In this document: in pieces, positions 48,732 through 62,264 of the stretch | How the letters are laid out: each line of letters starts with the position of its first letter | How positions within the stretch are numbered: the stretch's first letter is position 1 | Source of the DNA: Thioalkalivibrio sp. ALE14 | Lineage (GTDB): Bacteria > Pseudomonadota > Gammaproteobacteria > Ectothiorhodospirales > Ectothiorhodospiraceae | Assembly: GCF_000376845.1 (NCBI RefSeq) | Contig: NZ_AQXY01000028.1 | Coordinates: 124,001-188,000 of the forward strand | Direction of reading: 5' to 3' | DNA length: 64,000 nt | The notes under the pieces: generated by a model | The model's database searches: none | What the model was told of the DNA's origin: nothing | The model's input: the letters and a program-made list of their open reading frames with translations, nothing else | Program-made: the position numbers and the translations under genes

Positions 48732-49360
48732 TGGGGGCCCCCTCGCGCGTACGCCAGGAACTGGCGCAGGAGGCCGCCCGCATCATGCTCGACGACGGGA
48801 TCCGCGACTTTGCGCTCGCCAAGCGCAAGGCCGCGGAGCACCTTGGGGTAGATGCCCGTCACGAGATGCCGGGCAACCTGGAGATCCAGGATGCCGCCAT
48901 CGAACGCAGCCGGCTGTTCGCGAGCCCGGGCAGTCGCGCGGCCTACCGCGAGCGGCTGGAGGCGGCCCTGATCGTAATGGAACGCCTGCGACACCTGGAG
49001 CCGCGCCTGGTGGGCCCCCTGCTCCAGGGACTGGTCGAGTCGCAGCCGCTGATCAACCTGCACGCGTTCGCCGAGACCGTGGAAGAGGTGATCCTGGAAC
49101 TGGGCGAGCGGGGCATCCACTGCGAGACCGGGGAACGGCGCTACCGCAGCCGGCAGGGCCGTGAACAGCGCATCCCGTTCCTCGCGTTTCGCGGCCCGGA
49201 CGACACGGATGTGGAACTGACGGTATTCCCGCTGGACGGCATGCGCCAGGCGCCGCCCTCTCCGGTGGACGGGCGCCCGATGGCGCGCGCGACGCGCGCG
49301 GACGTGGAAAGGATGCTGGCAGAGGCCGACGCCGAGACAGCGCCGGCCGAGGCGGAGTAG
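48731..49360 (+). CDS. Conserved protein of unknown function, nucleotidyltransferase-like
   Basis: 209 residues from the ATG at 48731, sharing a base with the PBP1A stop (TGATG). The N-terminal half is helical (IMLDDGIRDFALAKRKAAEHLGV, then LEIQDAAIERSRLF). The C-terminal half has ELTVFPLDGMRQAPPSPVDG and RPMARATRADVERML, a pattern I recall from conserved gammaproteobacterial proteins sometimes labelled nucleotidyltransferase. No clear catalytic G-S/D-x-D motif is visible, so activity is doubtful. Coupling to mrcA suggests a shared envelope role (inference). Confidence 0.75.
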   Translation: MGAPSRVRQELAQEAARIMLDDGIRDFALAKRKAAEHLGVDARHEMPGNLEIQDAAIERSRLFASPGSRAAYRERLEAALIVMERLRHLEPRLVGPLLQGLVESQPLINLHAFAETVEEVILELGERGIHCETGERRYRSRQGREQRIPFLAFRGPDDTDVELTVFPLDGMRQAPPSPVDGRPMARATRADVERMLAEADAETAPAEAE

Positions 49361-49388
49361 GGACGGAAGGCCAGGCCTCCCCGGCAGC

Positions 49389-50444
49389 CTACCGGCGGTA
49401 GTTCGTGACCGTATCCACCATGGCGGCAACCCGCTCGGGATCGATCCCCGGATGCACGCCGTGACCCAGGTTGAATACGTGGCCGGTATCGCGGTCGAAG
49501 CCGTCGAGGACGCGCTGCGTCTCCTCGCGCACCACGGCCTCCGGCGCGTAGAGCACCGACGGATCCAGGTTGCCCTGCAGCGCGACGCGGTCGCCGACCC
49601 GGCGGCTGGCCTCGCCGATCTCGATGGTCCAGTCCAGGCCCAGGGCATCGGCCCCGGTGTCCGCCATCATCTCCAGCCAGGCCCCGCCGCCCTTGGTGAA
49701 CAGCGTCACCGGCACGCGGCGGCCGTCGTTCTCGCGGATCAGGCCGTCGACGATGCGCTGCATGTACGCCAACGAGAACTCGCGGTAGGCCCGCGGGGTG
49801 AGCGAGCCCCCCCAGGTGTCGAAGATCATCACCGACTGGGCGCCGGCCCGGATCTGGGCATTGAGGTAGTCGGTGACCGCGGTGGCGACCTTCTGCAGCA
49901 ACGCGTGCATCGCCTGCGGCTCGCCGTACATCAGGCGCTTGGTCTCGGCAAAATCGCGCGAGCCCTGACCCTCGACCATGTAGGTCGCCAGCGTCCACGG
50001 ACTGCCGGCGAAGCCGATCAGCGGTACCTGCCCATCCAGTTCACGACGAATCAGGCGCACCGCGTCCATTACGTAGCGCAGCTCCTGCTCCGGGTCCGGC
50101 ACCGGGAGGTTCTCGATCGCCTCGAGCGAGCGCACAGGATCGCGAAAACGCGGGCCCTCGCCGGTCTCGAAATAAAGACCCAGCCCCATCGCGTCGGGGA
50201 TGGTCAGGATGTCGGAGAACAGGATCGCCGCATCCAGCGGGAAGCGGCGCAGCGGCTGCATGGTGACTTCGCAGGCCAGCTCCGGGTTCTGGCACAGGCT
50301 CATGAAGCTGCCAGCCTGGGCACGGGTCTCGCGGTATTCCGGCAGGTAGCGACCGGCCTGGCGCATGATCCAGATCGGCGGACGGTCCACCGGCTCGCGC
50401 AACTGGGCCCGCAGGAGACGGTCGTTCTTCAGGTTCTGGGACAT
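49389..50444 (-). CDS. hemE: Uroporphyrinogen decarboxylase
   Basis: 351 residues from the ATG at 50444. Signatures are [35 protein letters not shown] with the catalytic Asp, [32 protein letters not shown] and the C-terminal [16 protein letters not shown]. It removes four acetate carboxyls from uroporphyrinogen III to give coproporphyrinogen III. It starts 8 bp after the gltD stop, the gltD-hemE order also seen in Pseudomonas. It converges with the plus-strand unknown gene (28-bp gap). Confidence 0.96.
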   Translation of the reverse strand: MSQNLKNDRLLRAQLREPVDRPPIWIMRQAGRYLPEYRETRAQAGSFMSLCQNPELACEVTMQPLRRFPLDAAILFSDILTIPDAMGLGLYFETGEGPRFRDPVRSLEAIENLPVPDPEQELRYVMDAVRLIRRELDGQVPLIGFAGSPWTLATYMVEGQGSRDFAETKRLMYGEPQAMHALLQKVATAVTDYLNAQIRAGAQSVMIFDTWGGSLTPRAYREFSLAYMQRIVDGLIRENDGRRVPVTLFTKGGGAWLEMMADTGADALGLDWTIEIGEASRRVGDRVALQGNLDPSVLYAPEAVVREETQRVLDGFDRDTGHVFNLGHGVHPGIDPERVAAMVDTVTNYRR

Positions 50445-50452
50445 CGAAAGGC

Positions 50453-51862
<1,410 letters not shown>

Positions 51863-51959
51863 TCACTCGCTCCGGCGAACACTCGCAGGCGCGGACGCCA
51901 CGGGTTCCCCGTTGTTGCGTTCAGGTTAGGAGGGCTTTACGGCCAACCGGGCGAACCGG

Positions 51960-52409
51960 TCAAGAATTCCCCAGCGCGGACCGGACCTTCTGACTCACCT
52001 GGCCCATGTCGGCACGGCCGAAGACCCGCGGCTTGAGCACGCCCATCACCTTGCCCATGTCACCGGGGGCCGCAGCGCCGGTCTCGGCGATCGCTTTCTG
52101 CACAAGCTGATCGAGAGCGGCCGCATCCAGCGGCTCGGGCATGTATTCCTCGATAATGGCGACCTCGGCGGCCTCGCGCTCGGCGAGGTCCTCGCGACCG
52201 CCCTTCTGGTACTGATCGATGGAATCGCGCCGCTGCTTGAGCATGCGATTGAGGATCGCCAGCACGGTGTCGTCGTCGGCCTCGCGCCGCTCGTCCACCT
52301 CGAACTGCGACACCTCGGCCTGAATCATGCGCAATGCGGACAGGCGGTCCTTCTCCCGGGCCCGCATGGCCTGCTTCACATCATCCTGCAACCGGGCCTT
52401 GAGCGACAT
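51960..52409 (-). CDS. yqeY: GatB/YqeY domain protein
   Basis: 149 residues of the YqeY family: SLKARLQDDVKQAMRAREKDRLSALRMI, then ILNRMLKQRRDSIDQYQKGGREDLAEREAAE, then YMPEPLDAAAL, and GKVMGVLKPRVFGRADMGQVS near the end. It resembles the tail domain of the amidotransferase subunit GatB and may bind tRNA, but its role is not established. It follows rpsU by 39 bp. That gap holds a 7-bp hairpin (52424-52430 with 52437-52443). In other gammaproteobacteria dnaG follows yqeY; here dnaG is 10 kb away. Confidence 0.93.
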   Translation of the reverse strand: MSLKARLQDDVKQAMRAREKDRLSALRMIQAEVSQFEVDERREADDDTVLAILNRMLKQRRDSIDQYQKGGREDLAEREAAEVAIIEEYMPEPLDAAALDQLVQKAIAETGAAAPGDMGKVMGVLKPRVFGRADMGQVSQKVRSALGNS

Positions 52410-52448
52410 TGTTGGGTCCTCGGGTCCGGGCAGCCACCCGGACGGGGT

Positions 52449-52664
52449 TCAGTACAGACGCACCCGGCGAGTCATGTCGCGGGAGTTCTTCTTCAGCTGG
52501 CGCTTCACTGCGGCCGCGGCCTTGCGCTTGCGCTCGGTGGTCGGCTTTTCGTAGTACTCGCGGCGGCGGACTTCCGCGACCACACCGGCCTTCTCGCAGG
52601 TGCGCTTGAAGCGGCGCAGGGCAACCTCGAAGGGCTCATTCTCACGAACTCGTACGTGCGGCAT
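52449..52664 (-). CDS. rpsU: 30S ribosomal protein S21
   Basis: 71 residues, the standard bS21 length. It contains [24 protein letters not shown] and the basic tail [19 protein letters not shown], followed by [18 protein letters not shown]. bS21 is a late-assembling small-subunit protein near the anti-Shine-Dalgarno end of 16S rRNA. It is classically the first gene of the macromolecular synthesis operon with dnaG and rpoD. Here it is followed only by yqeY. It is divergent from aroB. Confidence 0.97.
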   Translation of the reverse strand: MPHVRVRENEPFEVALRRFKRTCEKAGVVAEVRRREYYEKPTTERKRKAAAAVKRQLKKNSRDMTRRVRLY

Positions 52665-52752
52665 ACAATCTCCGAAACGGATGCTGGATCATCTCGATCA
52701 AAAACAACAAAACCGGCCGCCAAACACTCCGGGCGACCATGCAGAACTCCCT

Positions 52753-52780
52753 ATGGTAATCCAACCCGCACCAATTGCAA
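52753..52780 (-). promoter_or_regulatory. Possible sigma-70 promoter for rpsU-yqeY
   Basis: On the minus strand, TTGCAA (52775-52780) and TACCAT (52753-52758) are separated by 16 bp. Each matches the sigma-70 consensus at 4 of 6 bases. It lies in the AT-richer part of the 192-bp gap between rpsU and aroB, about 90 bp before the rpsU ATG. Confidence 0.35.
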
Positions 52781-52856
52781 AAGTCCGTGAAGCGATCCGC
52801 AGCATGCGGGACGCCCGGCTTACGCCACCGTCGACCCGCACGCTATGATGACGGGC

Positions 52857-53954
52857 ATGGAAAGCCTCAATGTCGAACTGGGCGAACGCGCCTACCCGAT
52901 CCACATCGGGCCGGGCCTGCTGACCGACCCGCAACGGCTGCGCCCGGCTCTGGAGGGCCGGCGCGTTGCCGTGGTCACCAATACCACCGTCGGCCCGCTG
53001 TACGGGGAGGCCCTGCGCCGGAACCTCGCCCAGTGCGACATCAGCGGCGAGCCGTTGTGGATCGAACTGCCCGACGGCGAACAGCACAAGACCCTGGCCA
53101 CCGTGGAGACCATCCTGACCCGGCTGCTGGAGGCCCGACTGGACCGAGGCAGCCGCATCGTCGCCCTCGGCGGGGGGGTCGTCGGCGACATCGCCGGGTT
53201 TGCCGCCGCGATCTACCAGCGCGGCATCGACTTCGTGCAGGTGCCGACCACCCTGCTCGCCCAGGTCGACTCCTCCGTAGGCGGCAAGACCGGGGTCAAC
53301 CACCCGCTGGGCAAGAACATGATCGGCGCCTTCCATCAGCCGCGCGCCGTCGTCATCGATACCGACACCCTGAAGACCCTGCCCGAGCGCGAGCTGCAGG
53401 CAGGCCTGGCCGAGGTCATCAAGTACGGCCTGATCCGCGACGCCGAGTTCTTCGCCTGGCTGGAAGAACATATCGACGCCCTGCGCGCGCTGGAGCCGGA
53501 AGCCCTGGCCCATGCCATCCGCCGCTCCTGCGCCTGCAAGGCGGAGATCGTCGCCGCCGACGAACGCGAGGGCGGCATCCGCGCCCTGCTCAACCTCGGC
53601 CACACCTTCGGCCACGCGATCGAGGCCGGCATGGGCTATGGCGCCTGGCTGCACGGCGAGGCGGTGGGCACCGGGATGGCCATGGCCGCGCGCATGTCCG
53701 AGCGCATGGGCTGGCTGGACCGCGCCGGGCGCGAACGCGCCGAGGCCCTGATCCGTCGCGCCGGCCTGGCCCTGGACCCGCCGGCCGAGGTGACCCCGGA
53801 GCGCTTCCGCGAACTGATGGCCATCGACAAGAAGGTCGCCAGCGGCCGCCTGCGCCTGGTGCTGCTACGCGGCATCGGCGAGGCCGTCCTGACCGACCAG
53901 TTCGACGAGACCGCCCTGGACCACACCCTGCACGAGCATGCCCGTGTCGCCTGA
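52857..53954 (+). CDS. aroB: 3-dehydroquinate synthase
   Basis: 365 residues from the ATG at 52857, which gives the family-typical opening [16 protein letters not shown]; an ATG at 52845 is possible. Motifs are [21 protein letters not shown] (NAD), [32 protein letters not shown], and the zinc ligands in [13 protein letters not shown] and [10 protein letters not shown]. It converts DAHP, the product of AroG at 19984, to 3-dehydroquinate. Usually it follows aroK directly; here it heads aroB-dgt-damX. Confidence 0.96.
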   Translation: MESLNVELGERAYPIHIGPGLLTDPQRLRPALEGRRVAVVTNTTVGPLYGEALRRNLAQCDISGEPLWIELPDGEQHKTLATVETILTRLLEARLDRGSRIVALGGGVVGDIAGFAAAIYQRGIDFVQVPTTLLAQVDSSVGGKTGVNHPLGKNMIGAFHQPRAVVIDTDTLKTLPERELQAGLAEVIKYGLIRDAEFFAWLEEHIDALRALEPEALAHAIRRSCACKAEIVAADEREGGIRALLNLGHTFGHAIEAGMGYGAWLHGEAVGTGMAMAARMSERMGWLDRAGRERAEALIRRAGLALDPPAEVTPERFRELMAIDKKVASGRLRLVLLRGIGEAVLTDQFDETALDHTLHEHARVA

Positions 53955-53958
53955 AGCC

Positions 53959-55128
53959 ATGGCCATTCCCAGCGTCGCCCCCCCCGGCCTGGCGCCTTAC
54001 GCCTGCGACCCGGCGCACTCGCGTGGCCGCGCCCAGGCCGAGCCCGCACCGCGCCACCGCAGCGACTTCCAGCGCGACCGCGATCGCATCGTGCACTCCA
54101 GTGCCTTTCGCCGGCTGGAATACAAGACCCAGGTCTTCATCAGCCACGAGGGCGATCTGTTCCGCAACCGCCTGACCCACTCGCTGGAGGTCGCCCAGAT
54201 CGGGCGCTCCATCGCGCGGGCCCTGCAGCTGAACGAGGATCTGGTCGAGGCCGTCGCCCTGGCGCATGATCTCGGTCACACCCCGTTCGGGCACGCCGGA
54301 CAGCACGCCCTGAATGCCTGTATGCGCGAGCACGGCGGCTTCGAGCACAACCTGCAGTCCCTGCGCATCGTGGACCTGCTGGAACGCCACTATGCCGACT
54401 TCGACGGCCTCAACCTGACCTTCGAGACGCGCGAGGGCATCCTCAAGCACTGCTCGCCGGAGAAGGCCCGCGAACTGGGCGAGATTGGCGTGCGTTTCCT
54501 GCAGAAGGAACAGCCGAGCCTGGAGGCCCAGCTCGCGAACGTGGCCGACGAGATCGCCTACAACAATCACGACGTCGATGACGGCCTGCGCTCCGGTCTG
54601 CTCACCATGGACCACCTCGCCGAGGTGACGCTGTTCCGCGCCTGTCGCGAGAAGGTCCAGGCCCGCTATCCGGACCTGGATCCCCGGCGCACCCAGCATG
54701 AAACCGTGCGGCGCATGATCGACACCCTGGTCGGCGACCTGATCGAGAGCAGCCGGGCGGCAATCGACCACCACCGCCCGCAATCCCCCGACGACGTACG
54801 CCGCACCGGCGAGGCCCTGATCCGCTTCAGCCCGGAGATGGCCGAGCAGGCACGGGAACTGAAAGGCTTTCTGCGCGAGAACCTCTACCATCACCACCAG
54901 GTGCACGGCGTCATGCACAAGGCCCGTCAGCTGATCCACGACCTGTTTGCCGCCTTTGAGTCGGAACCGCGCCTGATGCCCGAGAACTATCAGCGCCATG
55001 CCGACGAGATGGCCGCTCACGACCCGCACGGCCCCCAACGCGCCATCGCTGACTACATCGCCGGCATGACCGATCGCCACGCCATCCGCGAACACCACCG
55101 CCTGTTCGACCTGGGCACGCTGACCTGA
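53959..55128 (+). CDS. dgt: Deoxyguanosinetriphosphate triphosphohydrolase-like protein
   Basis: 389 residues from the ATG at 53959; an ATG at 53938 that overlaps aroB is the alternative. The HD-domain metal site is complete: [17 protein letters not shown] (H), [16 protein letters not shown] (HD) and [15 protein letters not shown] (D). The N-terminal [20 protein letters not shown] is typical of the shorter dGTPase-like proteins. It hydrolyses dNTPs to nucleosides and triphosphate. The aroB-dgt-damX order is common in this group. Confidence 0.93.
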   Translation: MAIPSVAPPGLAPYACDPAHSRGRAQAEPAPRHRSDFQRDRDRIVHSSAFRRLEYKTQVFISHEGDLFRNRLTHSLEVAQIGRSIARALQLNEDLVEAVALAHDLGHTPFGHAGQHALNACMREHGGFEHNLQSLRIVDLLERHYADFDGLNLTFETREGILKHCSPEKARELGEIGVRFLQKEQPSLEAQLANVADEIAYNNHDVDDGLRSGLLTMDHLAEVTLFRACREKVQARYPDLDPRRTQHETVRRMIDTLVGDLIESSRAAIDHHRPQSPDDVRRTGEALIRFSPEMAEQARELKGFLRENLYHHHQVHGVMHKARQLIHDLFAAFESEPRLMPENYQRHADEMAAHDPHGPQRAIADYIAGMTDRHAIREHHRLFDLGTLT

Positions 55129-55139
55129 GACCGAATCCG

Positions 55140-57008
55140 ATGGCGCTTTCCGAACAATGCCTGGAACAACTCGGCCTGCACGCGCCGCCGTTTGACGACG
55201 CCCCCGACGAGACCTTCGTCTACAGCGACCCGCTACTCGACGGCCAGCTGGAATCGGCGCGGGCCGCCCTGAACGGCCCCGGCGCGGTCGTGCTGATGAC
55301 CGGCGAGAACGGCTCCGGGCGCAGCCTGCAGCTGATGCGACTGCTGGCCATGCTGCCCGACCCGTTCGAACTGATCGCCTTCCGCGCGCGCATCAACACC
55401 CAGTTCGAATCGGTGGACAACACCATTCGCAACTACCTGCGCTCGCAGAATGCGGACGACCCGGATCGCCCCCTGACCGAACTGCTCGCGGACCGCGTCG
55501 CCGACGGCGTCGATCCGGTCATCGCCATGGACGATGCCCACCTGGTGGGGACCGACATCGTCAACAACCTGATGCGCATGCGCAGCGAGGTCCTCGCCAA
55601 GCACGGCCGCGCCCCGCGCATCATCCTGGTGGGATCCGCCGGCCTGCTGCGCCGGCGCCTGTACCTGCCCGACCCCTCCGACGAGGACCAGGTCACCCGC
55701 ATCAGTCTGCGCGCCTTCAACCTCGAGCAAACGGCGGCCTACCTGCGCCACCGCCTGCAGGCCGCGGGACTCACCGACCCCGAGCGCCTGCTGGACGCGG
55801 ACGCCATCCATCACCTGCAGACCACCAGCCAGGGCCTGCCCGGCAACCTCAACCGCGAGGCCAACAACTTCCTCGAGCGCCAGTGCCGCAGCGAGCGCCG
55901 GTCCGGTTCCGTGGCGACCGGCAGCACCGCCCCCGGCGTGGCGGCGGGCGACGCCGCCGAGGGCGACACCGACGAGTCCGATACCATCGCCGGGGATCCG
56001 CAAGCCGAAGAACCGGCGTTCGCCACCGCCTTCCACGAGTCCGATCCGGAACCCGAGGCCGAACCGGAGCCGACCCTCCGGACAAGCCGGGACGCCGATG
56101 ACGGCTTCACGCCCGCGGCCGAGGCCCTGTCCGCCGCCCCCGCGGAATCCGAAACCGACAACGGCATATCCGCGAGCGCACCGGGCGGCATCGAGGCCGA
56201 CGAGCGCATTCCCGAGCCCCCCGCGCCGGAAAGCACCGCATTCTGGAACCAGCGCTGGTTCGTCCCAGCCGTGGCCATCACCGTGGCCCTGGGGATCGCT
56301 GCGCCGGTCGCCTGGCAACTCCTGGAGAGCGACGCCACACCCGCCGACAGCGAGATCATCGAACTGCCCCTGCCCGAACCACGCGTCACCGAGGCCGAGC
56401 CGGAACCCGCCCCCGAAGCCGAACCAGAGACGCTGCAGGACGATGAGGTGGCGGTGGGCGACCCGCTGGACCTGCCGCCTCCGGCCGAGACCGAACCGAC
56501 CTCCCCGGAGACCGGCAGCCCGGACCCGGCCGCACGCGCCAGCGAGACCGAAACACCCGTGGAACCCGAAGCGGCCGCGCCAGAACCGGCGCCGGAAGCA
56601 GAGCCCGAACCCGCCCCGGAACCCGCACCTGCGCCGGAGCCCGAGCCCGAACCCGAGCCCGCACCGGAACCGGCCGCCGCAGAACCGGCCGCGGATGACG
56701 CGGACGCCGAACGCCTGCGCAGCGACCGCGCCTGGCTGAGCAACCAGGACGGCGGCGCCACGACCATCCAGCTGCTGGCCGCCCCGAACATGGGCGCCGC
56801 GCGGGCCTATGCCGACCAGCACCAGCTGGGTGGCATCCGCTACATCCCGACGCGGGTCAACAACCGCGACTTCGTGGTCATCCTCGCCGGGGTCTTCCCC
56901 GACCGGGCCGCCGCCCAGCGCGCCGCGCAGGACCTGCCGGCCGCGGTGCGCAGCGACGAACCCTGGATCCGCTCCATCGGCTCGGTCCAGAACGCCGTCC
57001 GCGATTGA
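55140..57008 (+). CDS. damX: DamX-like AAA/SPOR cell-division protein
   Basis: 622 residues. An N-terminal ExeA-like AAA ATPase (about 1-250) carries a P-loop GENGSGRS (55-62), in which Arg replaces the usual Lys, and a Walker B-like VIAMDDAHL. An acidic linker leads to one transmembrane helix (about 373-396). A very long Pro-Glu repeat region follows (about 410-530). A C-terminal SPOR domain (about 545-622) includes TTIQLLAAPNMGAARAYA and RDFVVILAGVFPDRAAAQ. SPOR domains bind denuded septal peptidoglycan, so it should act at the division site. It sits 11 bp after dgt. Confidence 0.9.
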   Translation: MALSEQCLEQLGLHAPPFDDAPDETFVYSDPLLDGQLESARAALNGPGAVVLMTGENGSGRSLQLMRLLAMLPDPFELIAFRARINTQFESVDNTIRNYLRSQNADDPDRPLTELLADRVADGVDPVIAMDDAHLVGTDIVNNLMRMRSEVLAKHGRAPRIILVGSAGLLRRRLYLPDPSDEDQVTRISLRAFNLEQTAAYLRHRLQAAGLTDPERLLDADAIHHLQTTSQGLPGNLNREANNFLERQCRSERRSGSVATGSTAPGVAAGDAAEGDTDESDTIAGDPQAEEPAFATAFHESDPEPEAEPEPTLRTSRDADDGFTPAAEALSAAPAESETDNGISASAPGGIEADERIPEPPAPESTAFWNQRWFVPAVAITVALGIAAPVAWQLLESDATPADSEIIELPLPEPRVTEAEPEPAPEAEPETLQDDEVAVGDPLDLPPPAETEPTSPETGSPDPAARASETETPVEPEAAAPEPAPEAEPEPAPEPAPAPEPEPEPEPAPEPAAAEPAADDADAERLRSDRAWLSNQDGGATTIQLLAAPNMGAARAYADQHQLGGIRYIPTRVNNRDFVVILAGVFPDRAAAQRAAQDLPAAVRSDEPWIRSIGSVQNAVRD

Positions 57009-57061
57009 TCCGGCCCACAGCTGCACTCACTACATGATGCTCAAAGAAACCCTGAAAAGCA

Positions 57062-57156
57062 TTGACAGGAAGAGGGGAAGACAGGAAGGGACTGACCTGG
57101 AGTGTTTTGGGTCGGAATCGTCTTTTCCTTCCCACCTTCGCGTCTTCCTGTAAACC
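57062..57156. repeat. A/G-rich repeat in inverted arrangement
   Basis: In the 360-bp gap between damX and gltB. The plus copy (57063-57090) is TGACAGGAAGAGGGGAAGAC followed by AGGAAGGG. An inverted copy (57127-57156) reads CCTTCCCACC…CTTCCTGTAAACC. It belongs to the family seen at 17357 and 40520. The gap otherwise holds the gltB promoter candidate and no gene. Confidence 0.65.
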
Positions 57157-57244
57157 GCCCTCGACCTGCTTGGCGGCTTCGTGGTGAACCGCGCTGCCGG
57201 ACCTTAACCTGCGCCGGTGTCGTGTCTTCTTGACCGCGCCCGGT

Positions 57245-57274
57245 TTGCCGGGAGAATGATGGTTCGGCTATATT
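57245..57274 (+). promoter_or_regulatory. Likely sigma-70 promoter for gltB
   Basis: TTGCCG (57245-57250, 4/6 match) and TATATT (57269-57274, 5/6 match) are spaced 18 bp. This places a start site near 57281 and a leader of about 88 bases before the gltB ATG. It is the best promoter-like sequence in the gap. Confidence 0.5.
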
Positions 57275-57368
57275 CCTGCGCCTTTTTCCGTGTTCTTTTT
57301 CCAGGGACGGCCCTGACCAACGTACCGCGCCCGCGTATGGCCCCGCGCGCTGCGACCGGAGTTGACCG

Positions 57369-61832
<4,464 letters not shown>

Positions 61833-61857
61833 CCCGCCACCCGGCGGTACTACGATT

Positions 61858-61885
61858 CGGGCCCCTCACGGGGCCCGTTTTGTTT
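61858..61885 (+). terminator. Rho-independent terminator after gltB
   Basis: Eight-base GC stem: 61858-61865 (CGGGCCCC) pairs with 61870-61877 around the loop TCAC. It is followed by TTTTGTTT. It begins 26 bp after the gltB stop and ends the aroB-dgt-damX-gltB transcript, separating it from dnaG. Confidence 0.85.
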
Positions 61886-62020
61886 GCGCGGGTCAAAGTC
61901 CGTCGTTGCGGGCCCAACAGCAGCAAAGCGGCGCTGAACGGCCGCCGACCGGCCCGGGAGCCAACGCAGCGCGCAATCTTTCGTGCCTGACGCCATCCCG
62001 CCATCGGAGGCTCACGGATA

Positions 62021-62200
62021 CCGATTGCTTCGTCGTCCACGGCTCCTCGTAATGACCGGGAGGTAGAAAGTAGCGTCATCGCGAGGAGCGAAGCGACGTG
62101 GCGACCTCCACGAGCAACCCCGGCGTCCACCGGAAGGCCACCGGGACTCGCCCGGGGCTTGCCGCGCCGGCTGCGGCGTCCCGCAATGACGTGTTGCGGC
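62021..62200. repeat. Composite interspersed repeat, inverse of the copy at 4972
   Basis: In the 432-bp gap between gltB and dnaG. The left half (about 62022-62058) is the inverse of the TCATT-CGAGGAGCC type. The right half (62073-62109) reads GCGTCATCGCGAGGAGCGAA then GCGACGTGGCGACCTCC, and matches the copy at 4972-5007 in 34 of 36 positions on the opposite strand. A third partial unit ends at CCCGCAATGACG near 62190-62201. The gap stretch 61886-62020 shows nothing I recognise. The dnaG promoter must lie in or after the repeats. Confidence 0.8.
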
Positions 62201-62264
62201 CCGACGCTGGGCTATCATGCGAACCTGACGACGAGCACACCCCCGAGGAACACCCGGCGACACC

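Noticed and set aside
52424-52443. Hairpin between rpsU and yqeY as a terminator
   Set aside because: The 7-bp stem has no T-run. It could be a processing site, but the evidence is too thin to call.
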